49,350 bases of DNA from a bacterium (lineage in GTDB: Bacteria; Bacillota; Clostridia; Oscillospirales; Oscillospiraceae), in NCBI GenBank assembly GCA_004562395.1, contig SFQY01000037.1, forward strand, positions 1 through 49,350, read 5' to 3'. Every line of letters starts with the position of its first letter. Positions within the stretch are counted from its first letter, which is position 1. The notes below the pieces were generated by a model that ran no database searches, had not been told where the DNA came from, and saw only the letters and a list, made by a program, of their open reading frames with translations. A program made the position numbers and the translations under genes. This document shows, in pieces, positions 35,607 through 43,892 of this stretch.

Positions 35607-35791
35607 CTGAAACACCGCCTGTCAGAATCATACTGATATTCAATTAAAAACTTTAATTCGTCAGAATTGAAGTTTTTCATATGAAGATCATAATGAGACG
35701 GGTTTCCATGATTTCTTATTTCAGAAATCATGGAAACGACAACGCCGTCAGGCGGTGTCTTCTGAATTAAAATGATAGATTTTAATTCAGA
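35607..35791. repeat. Cluster of nested inverted repeats
   Basis: Four paired arms occur in 185 bp: ACACCGCCTG (35612) with CAGGCGGTGT (35749); AAAAACTTTAATTC with GAATTGAAGTTTTT (35646-35677); GTTTCCATGATTTCT with its exact complement (35702-35737); TCTGAATTAAAA with TTTTAATTCAGA (35761-35791). The region is A+T-rich, unlike its surroundings. No transposase is seen. Confidence 0.6.
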
Positions 35792-35827
35792 AATAGTATC
35801 AGAAAGGCATTTGGGCACACAATCGAC

Positions 35828-35859
35828 AAAAAGAGGCCGGAAGCTTCCGGCCTCTTTTT
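35828..35859. terminator. Perfect palindromic bidirectional terminator
   Basis: AAAAAGAGGCCGGAAG pairs with CTTCCGGCCTCTTTTT with no separate loop. It closes the FtsX operon and also the GHKL kinase gene on the opposite strand. Confidence 0.9.
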
Positions 35860-37132
35860 ACATTTCACCGCCCAGCGGCAGGCAGACCAGCAGTACGAAA
35901 CAGCCTCCGTCGGCCGTTGCCTCCAGGGTCCCGCCATAGCGCTGGGCGATCTCCCGCATTCCCGCAAGGCCAAAGCCGTGGCGCTTTTTATCCGCCTTCG
36001 TTGTTGCGAGGTTCTCCTGCTCGTCCCCGGCCAGGGCATTTGTTACCTTCAGCATCAGCATTCCCTTGTCTGCCCGGCAGCGCACGGAGATCTTTTTGTC
36101 CCCGGCCTTTGCCGCTGCCTCCATGGCATTGTCCAAGGCGTTGCCCAGCAGGGCGCACAGGTCCACATCCGCCACGGGAAGCTTTTCCGGCAGCGATACC
36201 CGGATATCCCCATCCAGTCCCAGGCGCGTCATTTCCTCGGCCTTTGCCGCCAGAACGGCGTTGGCCGTTACATTGCCGCAAAGCTGCCAGCTTCCTTTCA
36301 GGGCGGGGGAGCCGAGGATCTGCTTTACGTAATCCTCCGCCTTTTCCTTTTCTCCATTGGCTATCAAATCCTGTAAAACGGTCAGATGGTTGCGAAGGTC
36401 GTGGCGCAGGGTACGCACCTGGGTCTGCTCCCGCTGGATACCCTGATAATAGACCTCCCGCAGGGAAGTCAGCCGCTTTTCCCGGGTCAGCAGCTCATAA
36501 TCCGCCAGAGTCAGGATCGCGCTGAGGATCACGATGGAAGTGATCAGCACGAAGGGCAAAATGACCAGGCCCTGATTCATGGAAATGGCATATACTTCCG
36601 GCGAATCGTATTTCTGATAGGTCAGCAGGACAACGGCCACCAGGGCGCAAAAGGGCATGGCGGACAATCCCAGCACCAGCTTCCAGAGGCGCTGGGAAAG
36701 CCGGACAGGCTCCCGGGGCAGCCGCCTGCGCAGGGCGGCATACAGCAGTCCAAAGGCCGCCAGTTTTGTGAGGGCGGCCGCGAATTCATAATGATTCCAA
36801 TCCACAGTGATATACGTATCGGCTATCGCGCATACGGACATGATCAGGCAGAAAAAGACAATGACAGTTGCCAGCCGCCCCAGCAGCTCCCCCTTTGTGC
36901 AGATCAGATAGAGGGTCACGAACACCGGCAGCGTCAAAATTAAATTGTTGTCGCCGACCCAGATGACCATTCCGCTGGTGCCGCACAGAAGCAGGAACAG
37001 GATCCCTTTGCAGATCCGCTTCTCCTTGATCTGTACAAACGCGGAGACGATTCTGTACAAAAAGAAGCCGTTGGTGAGAAGATACAGGATCCAGCTCCAA
37101 TAGAGGGCAGCGCCGATGATTTTTCCGCCCAT
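35858..37132 (-). CDS. GHKL-domain sensor histidine kinase (AgrC-like)
   Basis: The 424-residue protein has six or seven membrane helices in residues 1-220 and a cytoplasmic part with an AgrC-type phospho-acceptor box RTLRHDLRNHL (His near 240). An ATPase domain follows with LLGNALDNAMEAA (N-box) and HGFGLAGMREI. AgrC-like kinases sense peptides at the membrane. No agrB or agrD gene is seen in the window. It begins 3 nt after the LytTR gene on the minus strand, with GGAGG before the ATG, so the two are cotranscribed. Confidence 0.88.
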   Translation of the reverse strand: MGGKIIGAALYWSWILYLLTNGFFLYRIVSAFVQIKEKRICKGILFLLLCGTSGMVIWVGDNNLILTLPVFVTLYLICTKGELLGRLATVIVFFCLIMSVCAIADTYITVDWNHYEFAAALTKLAAFGLLYAALRRRLPREPVRLSQRLWKLVLGLSAMPFCALVAVVLLTYQKYDSPEVYAISMNQGLVILPFVLITSIVILSAILTLADYELLTREKRLTSLREVYYQGIQREQTQVRTLRHDLRNHLTVLQDLIANGEKEKAEDYVKQILGSPALKGSWQLCGNVTANAVLAAKAEEMTRLGLDGDIRVSLPEKLPVADVDLCALLGNALDNAMEAAAKAGDKKISVRCRADKGMLMLKVTNALAGDEQENLATTKADKKRHGFGLAGMREIAQRYGGTLEATADGGCFVLLVCLPLGGEM

Positions 37133-37135
37133 TGC

Positions 37136-37846
37136 TCAGTCCTCCAGTGCGGTGCGGGCGAGGGCGATCATCGCGCTCTGCTGGCAGGACCGGCTCACCG
37201 GCAGGACAAGGTCTCCAAGGCATACTTCACTCCCGCCGAATCGATCCACGGCACCGGCTCTGACCAGATACCGCTGGTGGATGCGGACAAATCCCTGACC
37301 CACCGTCTGCTCCACCTGATCCAGCTTCCCGTAAAAGGGATAGCTCCGCTTCGCCGTGACGCAGGTCACCTGCCTGCGGTCCGACACAAAATAGAGGATG
37401 TTCTGAATCGGGATCCGGTAGGTCACATCGCCGCTGCGGCAGAGAAAGGTCCGTTCCGCGTCCCTGTACAAGGCCGCTGCTGCCCTGGTGAGGATATCCT
37501 CCAGCTGCCCGGGCTTCGGGGGCTTCATCAGATATCCCAGCGCGCCAACGCCGTAGCCGTCAAACACCCGGTCGGCGTAGGCGGTGACAAACACGATCTG
37601 CAGCCCATCGTCCGCGGAGCGCAGCTTCCGTGCGGTGGTGATGCCGTCCAGCTGCCCCATTTCCATATCCAGAAACACCAGATCCAGCTCCCCGGCATGG
37701 TTTTCCAGCCAGCCCAGCAGCCGCTCGCCGGCAGAGAACTCAAAGAACGCCGCCTCCATATCCCGCTTTTCCAGCGCCCGTTCCAGCGCGCACCGCAGCG
37801 TAAACCGCGCGGTCTGCATGTCGTCACAGATCCCGATCCGCAGCAT
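37136..37846 (-). CDS. LytTR-family response regulator (AgrA-like)
   Basis: The 236-residue protein has a receiver domain with Asp8/Asp9 and phospho-acceptor Asp60, then a LytTR DNA-binding domain from about residue 135 that includes NILYFVSDRRQVTCV and GFVRIHQRYLVRAGAVD. LytTR regulators bind pairs of short repeats. The most likely target is the divergent BceAB-like operon, whose promoter lacks a good -35. GGGGTG before the ATG. Confidence 0.9.
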   Translation of the reverse strand: MLRIGICDDMQTARFTLRCALERALEKRDMEAAFFEFSAGERLLGWLENHAGELDLVFLDMEMGQLDGITTARKLRSADDGLQIVFVTAYADRVFDGYGVGALGYLMKPPKPGQLEDILTRAAAALYRDAERTFLCRSGDVTYRIPIQNILYFVSDRRQVTCVTAKRSYPFYGKLDQVEQTVGQGFVRIHQRYLVRAGAVDRFGGSEVCLGDLVLPVSRSCQQSAMIALARTALED

Positions 37847-37869
37847 CCAATCACCCCGCTTTTTTCTTT

Positions 37870-37924
37870 ATTGTAGCACGGTTCTTCTGAATCTCCAAAC
37901 CAAAATTGACGGCAAAAGCGTCAA
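37870..37924. promoter_or_regulatory. TCS promoter (minus strand) and TTGACG-N7-CGTCAA repeat
   Basis: On the minus strand TTGGAG (37898-37893) and TACAAT (37875-37870) are 17 bp apart. Just outside lies TTGACG-GCAAAAG-CGTCAA (37906-37924), a candidate regulator site. The plus-strand transporter gene has only a TATTAT (38014-38019) without a recognisable -35. Confidence 0.45.
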
Positions 37925-38043
37925 ACATGACATGACAGAAGGGCGCGGCCCCAAATGTTCCGGCAAACCTTCCGGAAATGACAGCCCCTTCCACGACCAG
38001 ATCCGCTCTATGCTATTATGGAGCCATGAAAGGAGCGATGCAT

Positions 38044-38787
38044 ATGCTTACAGTTCAAAATCTTCACAAATCCTATCAGGTGGGAAAAACCGAATACGAG
38101 GTGCTCAAGGGCGTCAGTTTCCAAATTGAAAAGGGGGAATTCGTCGCGGTCATGGGGCCCTCCGGCTCCGGAAAGACGACCCTGCTCAACTGCATCTCCT
38201 GTTACATCCCAGCGGACAGCGGCAGCATCCGTTTGGACGGAACTCAGATCGCCAGACTGGACGAAGACGCCCTGGCCGATGTGCGCAACCGGAAGCTGGG
38301 CTTTGTTTTCCAGGACTTCCTGCTGTTGGATGGGCTGACCGTACGGCAGAACATCCTGCTGCCCGCCATCATCGGCGGCAGCGTATCCTCCGCTGAGGAA
38401 AACCGCGCGGACCGCCTCTGTGAGGTCTTTGGGATCTGCGCCATCCGGGATAAGTACCCGGCGGAGATTTCCGGCGGTGAGAAGCAGCGCACCGCGGTGG
38501 CCCGGGCCCTGATCAATCAGCCCCTGCTGATCCTGGCCGATGAACCCACCGGCAATTTGGATTCCAAATCCTCCCGGGCGGTCATCCACTCCTTTGAACA
38601 GGCCAAGACTGCTTTAGGCGCCACGATTTTCATGGTGACCCACGATTCCTTTGCCGCCTCCTTCTGCGACCGGGTCATCATTCTCCGGGACGGGCTGGTC
38701 TGGCGCACCCTGACCCGGGGGGAAACGCAGCGCGCCGCCTTCCAGGACCGGCTGCTGGATGCCGTCCGCGAAATGGGCAAGGAGTGA
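38044..38787 (+). CDS. ABC transporter ATPase (BceA-like)
   Basis: The 247-residue ATPase has Walker A GPSGSGKTT (38-46), the Q-loop VFQDFLLLDGLTVRQN, the signature ISGGEKQRTAVARAL, Walker B LILADEPTGNLDSKS and the H-loop VTHDSFAAS. Together with the downstream permease it looks like the BceAB pair that removes antimicrobial peptides. Of three closely spaced ATG codons, 38044 has AAAGGAG at 8 nt, so it is preferred over 38038. It is translated toward an overlapping permease. Confidence 0.92.
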   Translation: MLTVQNLHKSYQVGKTEYEVLKGVSFQIEKGEFVAVMGPSGSGKTTLLNCISCYIPADSGSIRLDGTQIARLDEDALADVRNRKLGFVFQDFLLLDGLTVRQNILLPAIIGGSVSSAEENRADRLCEVFGICAIRDKYPAEISGGEKQRTAVARALINQPLLILADEPTGNLDSKSSRAVIHSFEQAKTALGATIFMVTHDSFAASFCDRVIILRDGLVWRTLTRGETQRAAFQDRLLDAVREMGKE

Positions 38788-38792
38788 TGGCT

Positions 38793-40901
38793 ATGAAACA
38801 GTTCTCTGAGGTTTACAGCCATTTGCGGCGAGCAAACAAAAAGCAGTACGCGCTGCTGGCCGGCTGCTGCTTCTTTTCCGTCCTGCTGATCACAGCCTAC
38901 GTCTGCATGATGCGCTCTCCGACCATATTGAATGTGCTGCCGGAGGGGGGCGATTCCCGCAAACAGGTCATGATGATTTTTGTGCTGGCCGTGATCGGCT
39001 GTGGGGCCTTCACCACCTACGCCGCCGGCCTGTTCTTCCGCCAGAAGTCCCGGGAGACCGGCATTTTCCTCGCCCTTGGGGCGAAGCGCGGCCAGCTGAA
39101 GAAGGAACTGATGCGGGAGCTGGCCCTGCTGGCCCTGGTTTCCTGCGGCGCGGGAGCCCTCCTCGGCGGCCCCCTGGCCTGGGGCCTGTGGCAGATTTTC
39201 CGTGTTCTTGTGGTGGATACGGAGCAGATGTCCCTGACCTTTGACCCCAAAGCCTACGGCCTGGCGGCGGCTTTTTCCGGCTTTGTCATTGCCGTTTTGT
39301 TTTTCCTGGGGAGCCGTTCCATACGGAAGACAAACATCATGGATATCGTCCAGGAAGCCCGGAAGTCGGAGCCAATCCGGGATGTGCCCCGCTGGTGCGG
39401 CCCTGTGGGCATTGGGCTGCTGGCCGCCGGGGGCTTCCTGGGCTATATCATGCCATCCGTCTTTATTCTGGTACTGCACTGGTATCCGCCGGAGGGGCTG
39501 ACGGCCGTCTTTTATCTACCCGCTCTGGCGGGACTGTACATGATCCTGCTGCACACGGTGGTGAACGGCTGGCACCGGAGCAGGCACCGCTATCGGGATC
39601 TGATCGCCACCAGCATGATGAAGTTTCAGGGCCGCCAGACCGTCAACAATATGCTGGTCATGTCGGTGCTGATCGCCGGAGCCTATTTCGCCGGCTTCTA
39701 CACCCCCATGCTGGGCACCGGGGCCATGATGTCCTGCGACAGCCGCCCCGTGGATTACGCCTACCACTATCGCGCCGACCAGAACCTGCCCTCGGAGCAG
39801 GAGGTGCGGGCAATGGCTCAGGAATACGGCGTCACCATCACCTCCTGGACCGAGATCCCCATGGCGCGGCTGGCGGTGGATGGATACGAGCGTGTGGAAA
39901 CCCAGGGGCCTGTGGGCATCACCTGGGAAGAAGAGTACCGGGAGATTCTTTGCTCCGATCTGTTCCTGTCGGAATCCTCCTACAACGCCCTCACCGGGGA
40001 GCAGCTGGATCTGCTGCCCGGCCGGATCTGCGGCATCATGGATGCCACGGGAGACGGTCGGGGCATCTTCGGCGGCGAGGCCACTCTGGTCACCAACTAC
40101 CTTACCGGGGAATCCTATCCTGTCACCCCGGTGGAAACCCGGAAGCACGATATCCTTTTCGGCAGGTTTGTGGTTGACGACGCCGATTACGCGCGGATGA
40201 CCGCCGGACTGCCGGACAGCTGGCGGGAGACCATGGTGTTCTTTGATGTGGCAGACTGTGAAGAAAGCTACGATTTTGCCAAGGCCCTGTTCAACCGCAT
40301 TGTGGATGCCTCCGGTCCGGAGGTGGCGGTAGTGGATTCCTGGGATCCCGTGATACGGGACAGGGACATGGCGGAAAAGGGAAGCTACTGGCCCGAGGTC
40401 GAGTCCTTTTCCTACGATCAGCGCAACAGCTCCTATTTCCGACTGTACTGGCAGTATATGCCCCAGTTCCGGGTGCTGGACAAGGCGGACTTTGTGCGGA
40501 CTCTGGCGGTATTTCTCATTCTCTTCATTTTCATCGCCATTATCTGCTTCGCCGCCGTTATCGTCATCGCCTTTACCCGCTGCATGACCATCGCCCTGAC
40601 CAACAGGCAGGTCTATGAAGATATGCGCAAGCTGGGCGCTCCCAACGCATACCTGTATTCCTCCATCCGGGGCCAGGTATCCCGGGTGTTCCTGGTCCCC
40701 GCTCTGACAGGTACGGGCCTCATCTATGGGTTTTACGCCATGATCATGTACTTCAACGATAACCGCCTGACACTTCAGGAGCTGGCGGGCATGGGGGTAT
40801 GCCTGGCTTTGGTGGCCGCCGTCTCCGCGCTGCTTTACGGTGTCTACAGACTCACGCTCCGCAGCGTTTGCCGGGCGCTGAAAATCAGCGCCTCCCGGTA
40901 A
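38793..40901 (+). CDS. FtsX-like ABC permease (BceB-like)
   Basis: The 702-residue protein has about ten membrane helices with one external domain of about 260 residues between helix 7 and helix 8, which matches BceB topology and size (about 650 residues). FFRQKSRETGIFLALGAKRGQL is the typical FtsX cytoplasmic loop. The Bce role is to free lipid II-cycle targets from bacitracin-like peptides. ATG 38793 has AAGGAG at 8 nt; earlier in-frame GTG and ATG codons at 38784 and 38787 overlap the ATPase stop. Confidence 0.9.
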   Translation: MKQFSEVYSHLRRANKKQYALLAGCCFFSVLLITAYVCMMRSPTILNVLPEGGDSRKQVMMIFVLAVIGCGAFTTYAAGLFFRQKSRETGIFLALGAKRGQLKKELMRELALLALVSCGAGALLGGPLAWGLWQIFRVLVVDTEQMSLTFDPKAYGLAAAFSGFVIAVLFFLGSRSIRKTNIMDIVQEARKSEPIRDVPRWCGPVGIGLLAAGGFLGYIMPSVFILVLHWYPPEGLTAVFYLPALAGLYMILLHTVVNGWHRSRHRYRDLIATSMMKFQGRQTVNNMLVMSVLIAGAYFAGFYTPMLGTGAMMSCDSRPVDYAYHYRADQNLPSEQEVRAMAQEYGVTITSWTEIPMARLAVDGYERVETQGPVGITWEEEYREILCSDLFLSESSYNALTGEQLDLLPGRICGIMDATGDGRGIFGGEATLVTNYLTGESYPVTPVETRKHDILFGRFVVDDADYARMTAGLPDSWRETMVFFDVADCEESYDFAKALFNRIVDASGPEVAVVDSWDPVIRDRDMAEKGSYWPEVESFSYDQRNSSYFRLYWQYMPQFRVLDKADFVRTLAVFLILFIFIAIICFAAVIVIAFTRCMTIALTNRQVYEDMRKLGAPNAYLYSSIRGQVSRVFLVPALTGTGLIYGFYAMIMYFNDNRLTLQELAGMGVCLALVAAVSALLYGVYRLTLRSVCRALKISASR

Positions 40902-40935
40902 GAAAGCACCCTGTCAAGGCGTGCAAAACGGAAAT

Positions 40936-40961
40936 GCCGGACAGTATGTTTCCTGTCCGGC
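40936..40961. terminator. Hairpin after the BceAB-like operon
   Basis: GCCGGACAG pairs with CTGTCCGGC over an 8-nt loop, 34 nt after the permease stop. The T-run is absent on the plus strand; on the minus strand ATTTCC and TTTT follow. Confidence 0.55.
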
Positions 40962-40988
40962 TCAGCCTTTCAAACCATCCTGCTCAGG

Positions 40989-41369
40989 CCTTCTCATACG
41001 CTTTCTTGAAAAAATTTAAAATGCTTAGCGACTTAACGCGGCAAAATGATCGTTTAGCGTCCCCAAGGCCCCCTCTGACGAGGGGGCTGTCAGCGAAGCT
41101 GACTGGGGGAGAGAAAGGCTGAAAGCTTTCACATTCCTGGTAAATACGGGAAAAGACGGAACGTTTTCTCTCCCTCAGTCGCTTCGCGACAGCTCCCTCA
41201 TCAGAGGGAGCCTTGTGGGTGCGCAGTAACCAACGAAGCAGCAAGCCGATAAATTGGTGTTTGACGGTAGGATGAATGATGCCGTCGTAGGGGGCGATGC
41301 CCCCGCCCTACGTTGGGTGCGAGTGTAAATGATCATTTTCAATTATTTTTCAAGAAAGAGTATGAACAG
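40989..41369. repeat. Facing TTTTTCAAGAAAG arms around repeat copy F
   Basis: On the minus strand at about 40989-41025 and on the plus strand at about 41333-41369 the same 20-nt run occurs, TTTTTCAAGAAAG[C/A]GTATGA, with CATTTT just before it on both sides. Both arms read as short Lys/Tyr-rich frames (FFKKAYEKA and FFKKEYEQY). Copy F of the MITE-like family lies between them (41044-41338). Confidence 0.5.
41044..41338. repeat. MITE-like repeat, copy F (composite)
   Basis: The left end AAATGATCGTTTAGCG is followed by both core blocks, then by a second core like that of copy C (GTAGGGGGCGATGCCCCCGCCCTAC, a GGGGGC/GCCCCC palindrome). The right end is TAAATGATCATTT. It is thus a fusion of two core types between one pair of ends. 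Between 41338 and 41507 I see no complete gene. Confidence 0.75.
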
Positions 41370-41506
41370 TATATTCCATTTCCGGCGCAGAAGAATGGAA
41401 TCCGTTTTTTGAGAAAGGGGCCATGCCGTCAGCAGCAGATCATCCACCCACCGGCAAACGTGTGGATTTGGGCAGTCAGCCCCCAGTGCTGCCCGGGAGA
41501 CGCGCA

Positions 41507-42376
41507 TCACACCGGGTGGTAATGGCGGCGGTATTCCCGGGGGGACATTCCGGCGGCGGCGCGGAAGAGCTTGTTGAAGTGGCTGACGCTGCCGTAGCCG
41601 AGGCGGCCGGCAATATCCAGCACGGTCAGATCGGTGGAAGAGAGCAGGCGTTTGGCGGAGTCCATTTTTGTGCGGGTGAGGTAGGACACCACCGTTTCCC
41701 CCGTATACTGCCGGAAGCAGCGGATGACCACTGGAGGGGAATAGCCTGCCAGACGGTAGATGTCTGCGGCCTGACAGGCGATGTATTCCGGGGAGTGGAT
41801 CCGGCGAAGGACCTGACTGAACCATTCCGGTGCGCCGGCGGAGATACCCACCCGCTGTTTTCCCAGAATGACCAGCGCGTTAACAAGCATCTGGCAGATG
41901 ATTGTGCTGATGCAGTCATCCGGCGCGCCGGTTTCCCGCAGGAGATTGATCTCCCGGGCGCTCTGCTTGAACAAGGCAAAGTCGGTGTCCTCCAGCAGCA
42001 GCTGCCGCTGGGGGATTTGAAGCAGCTGCTCCATCGTCATCCCGATGGCGGCACACAACTGCTCCAGCTTCCGGGCGGTTACCGGGAGATTGATGTGGAT
42101 GCACCGGCTGCCCGGGAGGGGCGTAAACTGGTGCTGATCCTGCGGACGGATCAGACAGAGGGTCTTTTCGTACAGCTCCTGACAGACGCCGTTGAGAATA
42201 TGGTTGGTTCTGCCGGAGGTGATGATAAAAAATTCGTAGTAATCGTGGTCGTGGAGGGAGGTATAGGCTGCATCCCACCAATGAAAGGCGACATTCTGCC
42301 GCAGAAGCCCGGGATTGTTGTGATAATATACAGTTGTTCCCGGAGTTTTTGGGGTGTCATTCTGCGATTTATCCAT
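41507..42376 (-). CDS. AraC family transcriptional regulator
   Basis: The 289-residue protein has an N-terminal cupin-type sugar-binding domain (SLHDHDYYEFFIITSG) and a C-terminal double helix-turn-helix ending YGSVSHFNKLFRAAAGMSPREYRRHY. AraC activators of this layout turn on divergent sugar-utilisation operons when the ligand binds. The divergent GPH-transporter operon starts 204 bp away, and its promoter has a poor -35, as expected for activation. CAGGAGG 8 nt before ATG 42376 sets the start; the longer frame starting at 42457 lacks such a site. Confidence 0.9.
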   Translation of the reverse strand: MDKSQNDTPKTPGTTVYYHNNPGLLRQNVAFHWWDAAYTSLHDHDYYEFFIITSGRTNHILNGVCQELYEKTLCLIRPQDQHQFTPLPGSRCIHINLPVTARKLEQLCAAIGMTMEQLLQIPQRQLLLEDTDFALFKQSAREINLLRETGAPDDCISTIICQMLVNALVILGKQRVGISAGAPEWFSQVLRRIHSPEYIACQAADIYRLAGYSPPVVIRCFRQYTGETVVSYLTRTKMDSAKRLLSSTDLTVLDIAGRLGYGSVSHFNKLFRAAAGMSPREYRRHYHPV

Positions 42377-42499
42377 ATAGGAAACCTCCTGACGGCTGCG
42401 CTTTTTTCTGTATGATACCATATCATCCTGCCTGAAGCAAAGGGTATTCTGGCACAAATCGAAAGAAAATTTAAAAAACCGCAGCTTTCTTTAATAAAA

Positions 42500-42533
42500 C
42501 CCGCAGACAGGCGGGCAGGGAGAATGCTATACT
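42500..42533 (+). promoter_or_regulatory. Promoter of the mannoside operon
   Basis: A -10 TATACT lies at 42528-42533, with no good -35. CCCGC-AGACAG-GCGGG (about 42500-42515) is an inverted repeat in the -35 position and a likely activator site. Confidence 0.5.
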
Positions 42534-42580
42534 GGTAGCGATAGTTACCACCTGTCGGGTGAACAGAAAGGAGCAACCAA

Positions 42581-43888
42581 ATGGCTGATACAACAACCAC
42601 TTCCATGAAGCCCACCAGCTCTGTGCGCTATGCCGTAGGTATGTTCGGAACCTCTATCCCGGTGAATATGTTCAAAACCTATGCGGCGTTTTTCTATGTG
42701 GACAGGCTGGGGCTGATCACCACCCCCCAATATTCGCTGATCCTGTTTCTGTATACCTTCCTGGATGCCATTGACAATCCGGTTTACGGCTTCCTGTCGG
42801 ACCGTACCCGCACCAAGTGGGGCCGCCGCCGTCCGTGGCTGATCATCGGCGCGCCGCTGCTGGTGCTGTGCTTTGTACTGTTCTTCAATCCTCCGGCATT
42901 CCTTGCCCCGGGTGCGGCGCTGCCCTATGTGCTGCTGATGTACATGTTCACCGGCACGCTGGACTCTCTCATCAATGTCAACTACGGCGCGCTGTTCCCG
43001 GAGCTATTCCCTACGGAGGCGTCCCGGGCGAAGACCAACGCCATGCGGCAGGCCTTCCAGCTGATTGCCATGATCATCAGCATTGCCCTGACCCCGATCA
43101 TCACCGATGCCATCGGCTTTGCCAACACCGCCTATCTCTACGGCGCGCTGGCCATCGCAGTGATCTGGTTCATGGCGGTGGGCTGCCATGAGAATCCCCA
43201 GGCCATGGAACAGCCCAAGCCGCAGCTGCTGAAAACCATTCTGGACATTGCCTCCAATCCCAAGTTCTGGATCTACGGCATCGCCAACGCCGCTTATTTT
43301 GGCGGCCTGGCGCTGGTGCAGTCCGGCGTGTCGTTCTACACCAAGTACCATCTGGGCGTGGGCGGCATGGGCTCCACCATTATGCTGGGCGTTGTGATCC
43401 TGTCCGCCATTGCTTCCATCCCCCTGTGGGTGAAGATCGTGAAGAAAATGACCTTGATGCCCGCATGGCGGCTGGCGCTGGCCTGCTGCGGCCTGGGTAT
43501 CATCCCGCTGTATTTCATCAGGAGCCTGACTCTTGCCGCGGTGTGCGTGGTGCTGTTCGGCTTTGCCATGGGCGGTGTATCCACCACCATGGATCTTGTG
43601 GGCGCCCGGCTGATGGATGAAGACCGGATCAAAAACGGTATTCCCCGTGAGGGCAGCTACAACAGCCTGATCGGCATTCTGAACAAGGCCAGCGGTCTGG
43701 TATCCTCTCTGGCATTTTTGCTGGTGTTCCGGGTGTACGGCTTTGAAAGCGGCGAGAACCCCGGCGCGGCCCCGGATGCTGCGGCACGGTTCCTGACGGT
43801 GCTGTTCCCGCTGGCAGTGTTCGCGGTGTGCGTGGTGGTCTCCCGGTTCCTGAAGTTCCCCCAGGACACCAGGAAGACGGAGGGCTGA
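42581..43888 (+). CDS. GPH-family sugar symporter (MFS)
   Basis: The 435-residue protein has twelve predicted helices and the GPH loop GFLSDRTRTKWGRRRPWLI after helix 2. It belongs to glycoside-pentoside-hexuronide:cation symporters, which import glycosides with Na+ or H+. It starts a four-gene operon that also carries an alpha-mannosidase, so a mannoside is its most likely cargo; that is inference. GAAAGGAG lies before the ATG. The next gene begins 4 nt after its stop. Confidence 0.9.
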   Translation: MADTTTTSMKPTSSVRYAVGMFGTSIPVNMFKTYAAFFYVDRLGLITTPQYSLILFLYTFLDAIDNPVYGFLSDRTRTKWGRRRPWLIIGAPLLVLCFVLFFNPPAFLAPGAALPYVLLMYMFTGTLDSLINVNYGALFPELFPTEASRAKTNAMRQAFQLIAMIISIALTPIITDAIGFANTAYLYGALAIAVIWFMAVGCHENPQAMEQPKPQLLKTILDIASNPKFWIYGIANAAYFGGLALVQSGVSFYTKYHLGVGGMGSTIMLGVVILSAIASIPLWVKIVKKMTLMPAWRLALACCGLGIIPLYFIRSLTLAAVCVVLFGFAMGGVSTTMDLVGARLMDEDRIKNGIPREGSYNSLIGILNKASGLVSSLAFLLVFRVYGFESGENPGAAPDAAARFLTVLFPLAVFAVCVVVSRFLKFPQDTRKTEG

Positions 43889-43892
43889 GACC

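Noticed and set aside
35679..35768. A 29-residue plus-strand frame within the nested inverted repeats
   Set aside because: It has no convincing ribosome site and its sequence is explained by the palindromic arms.
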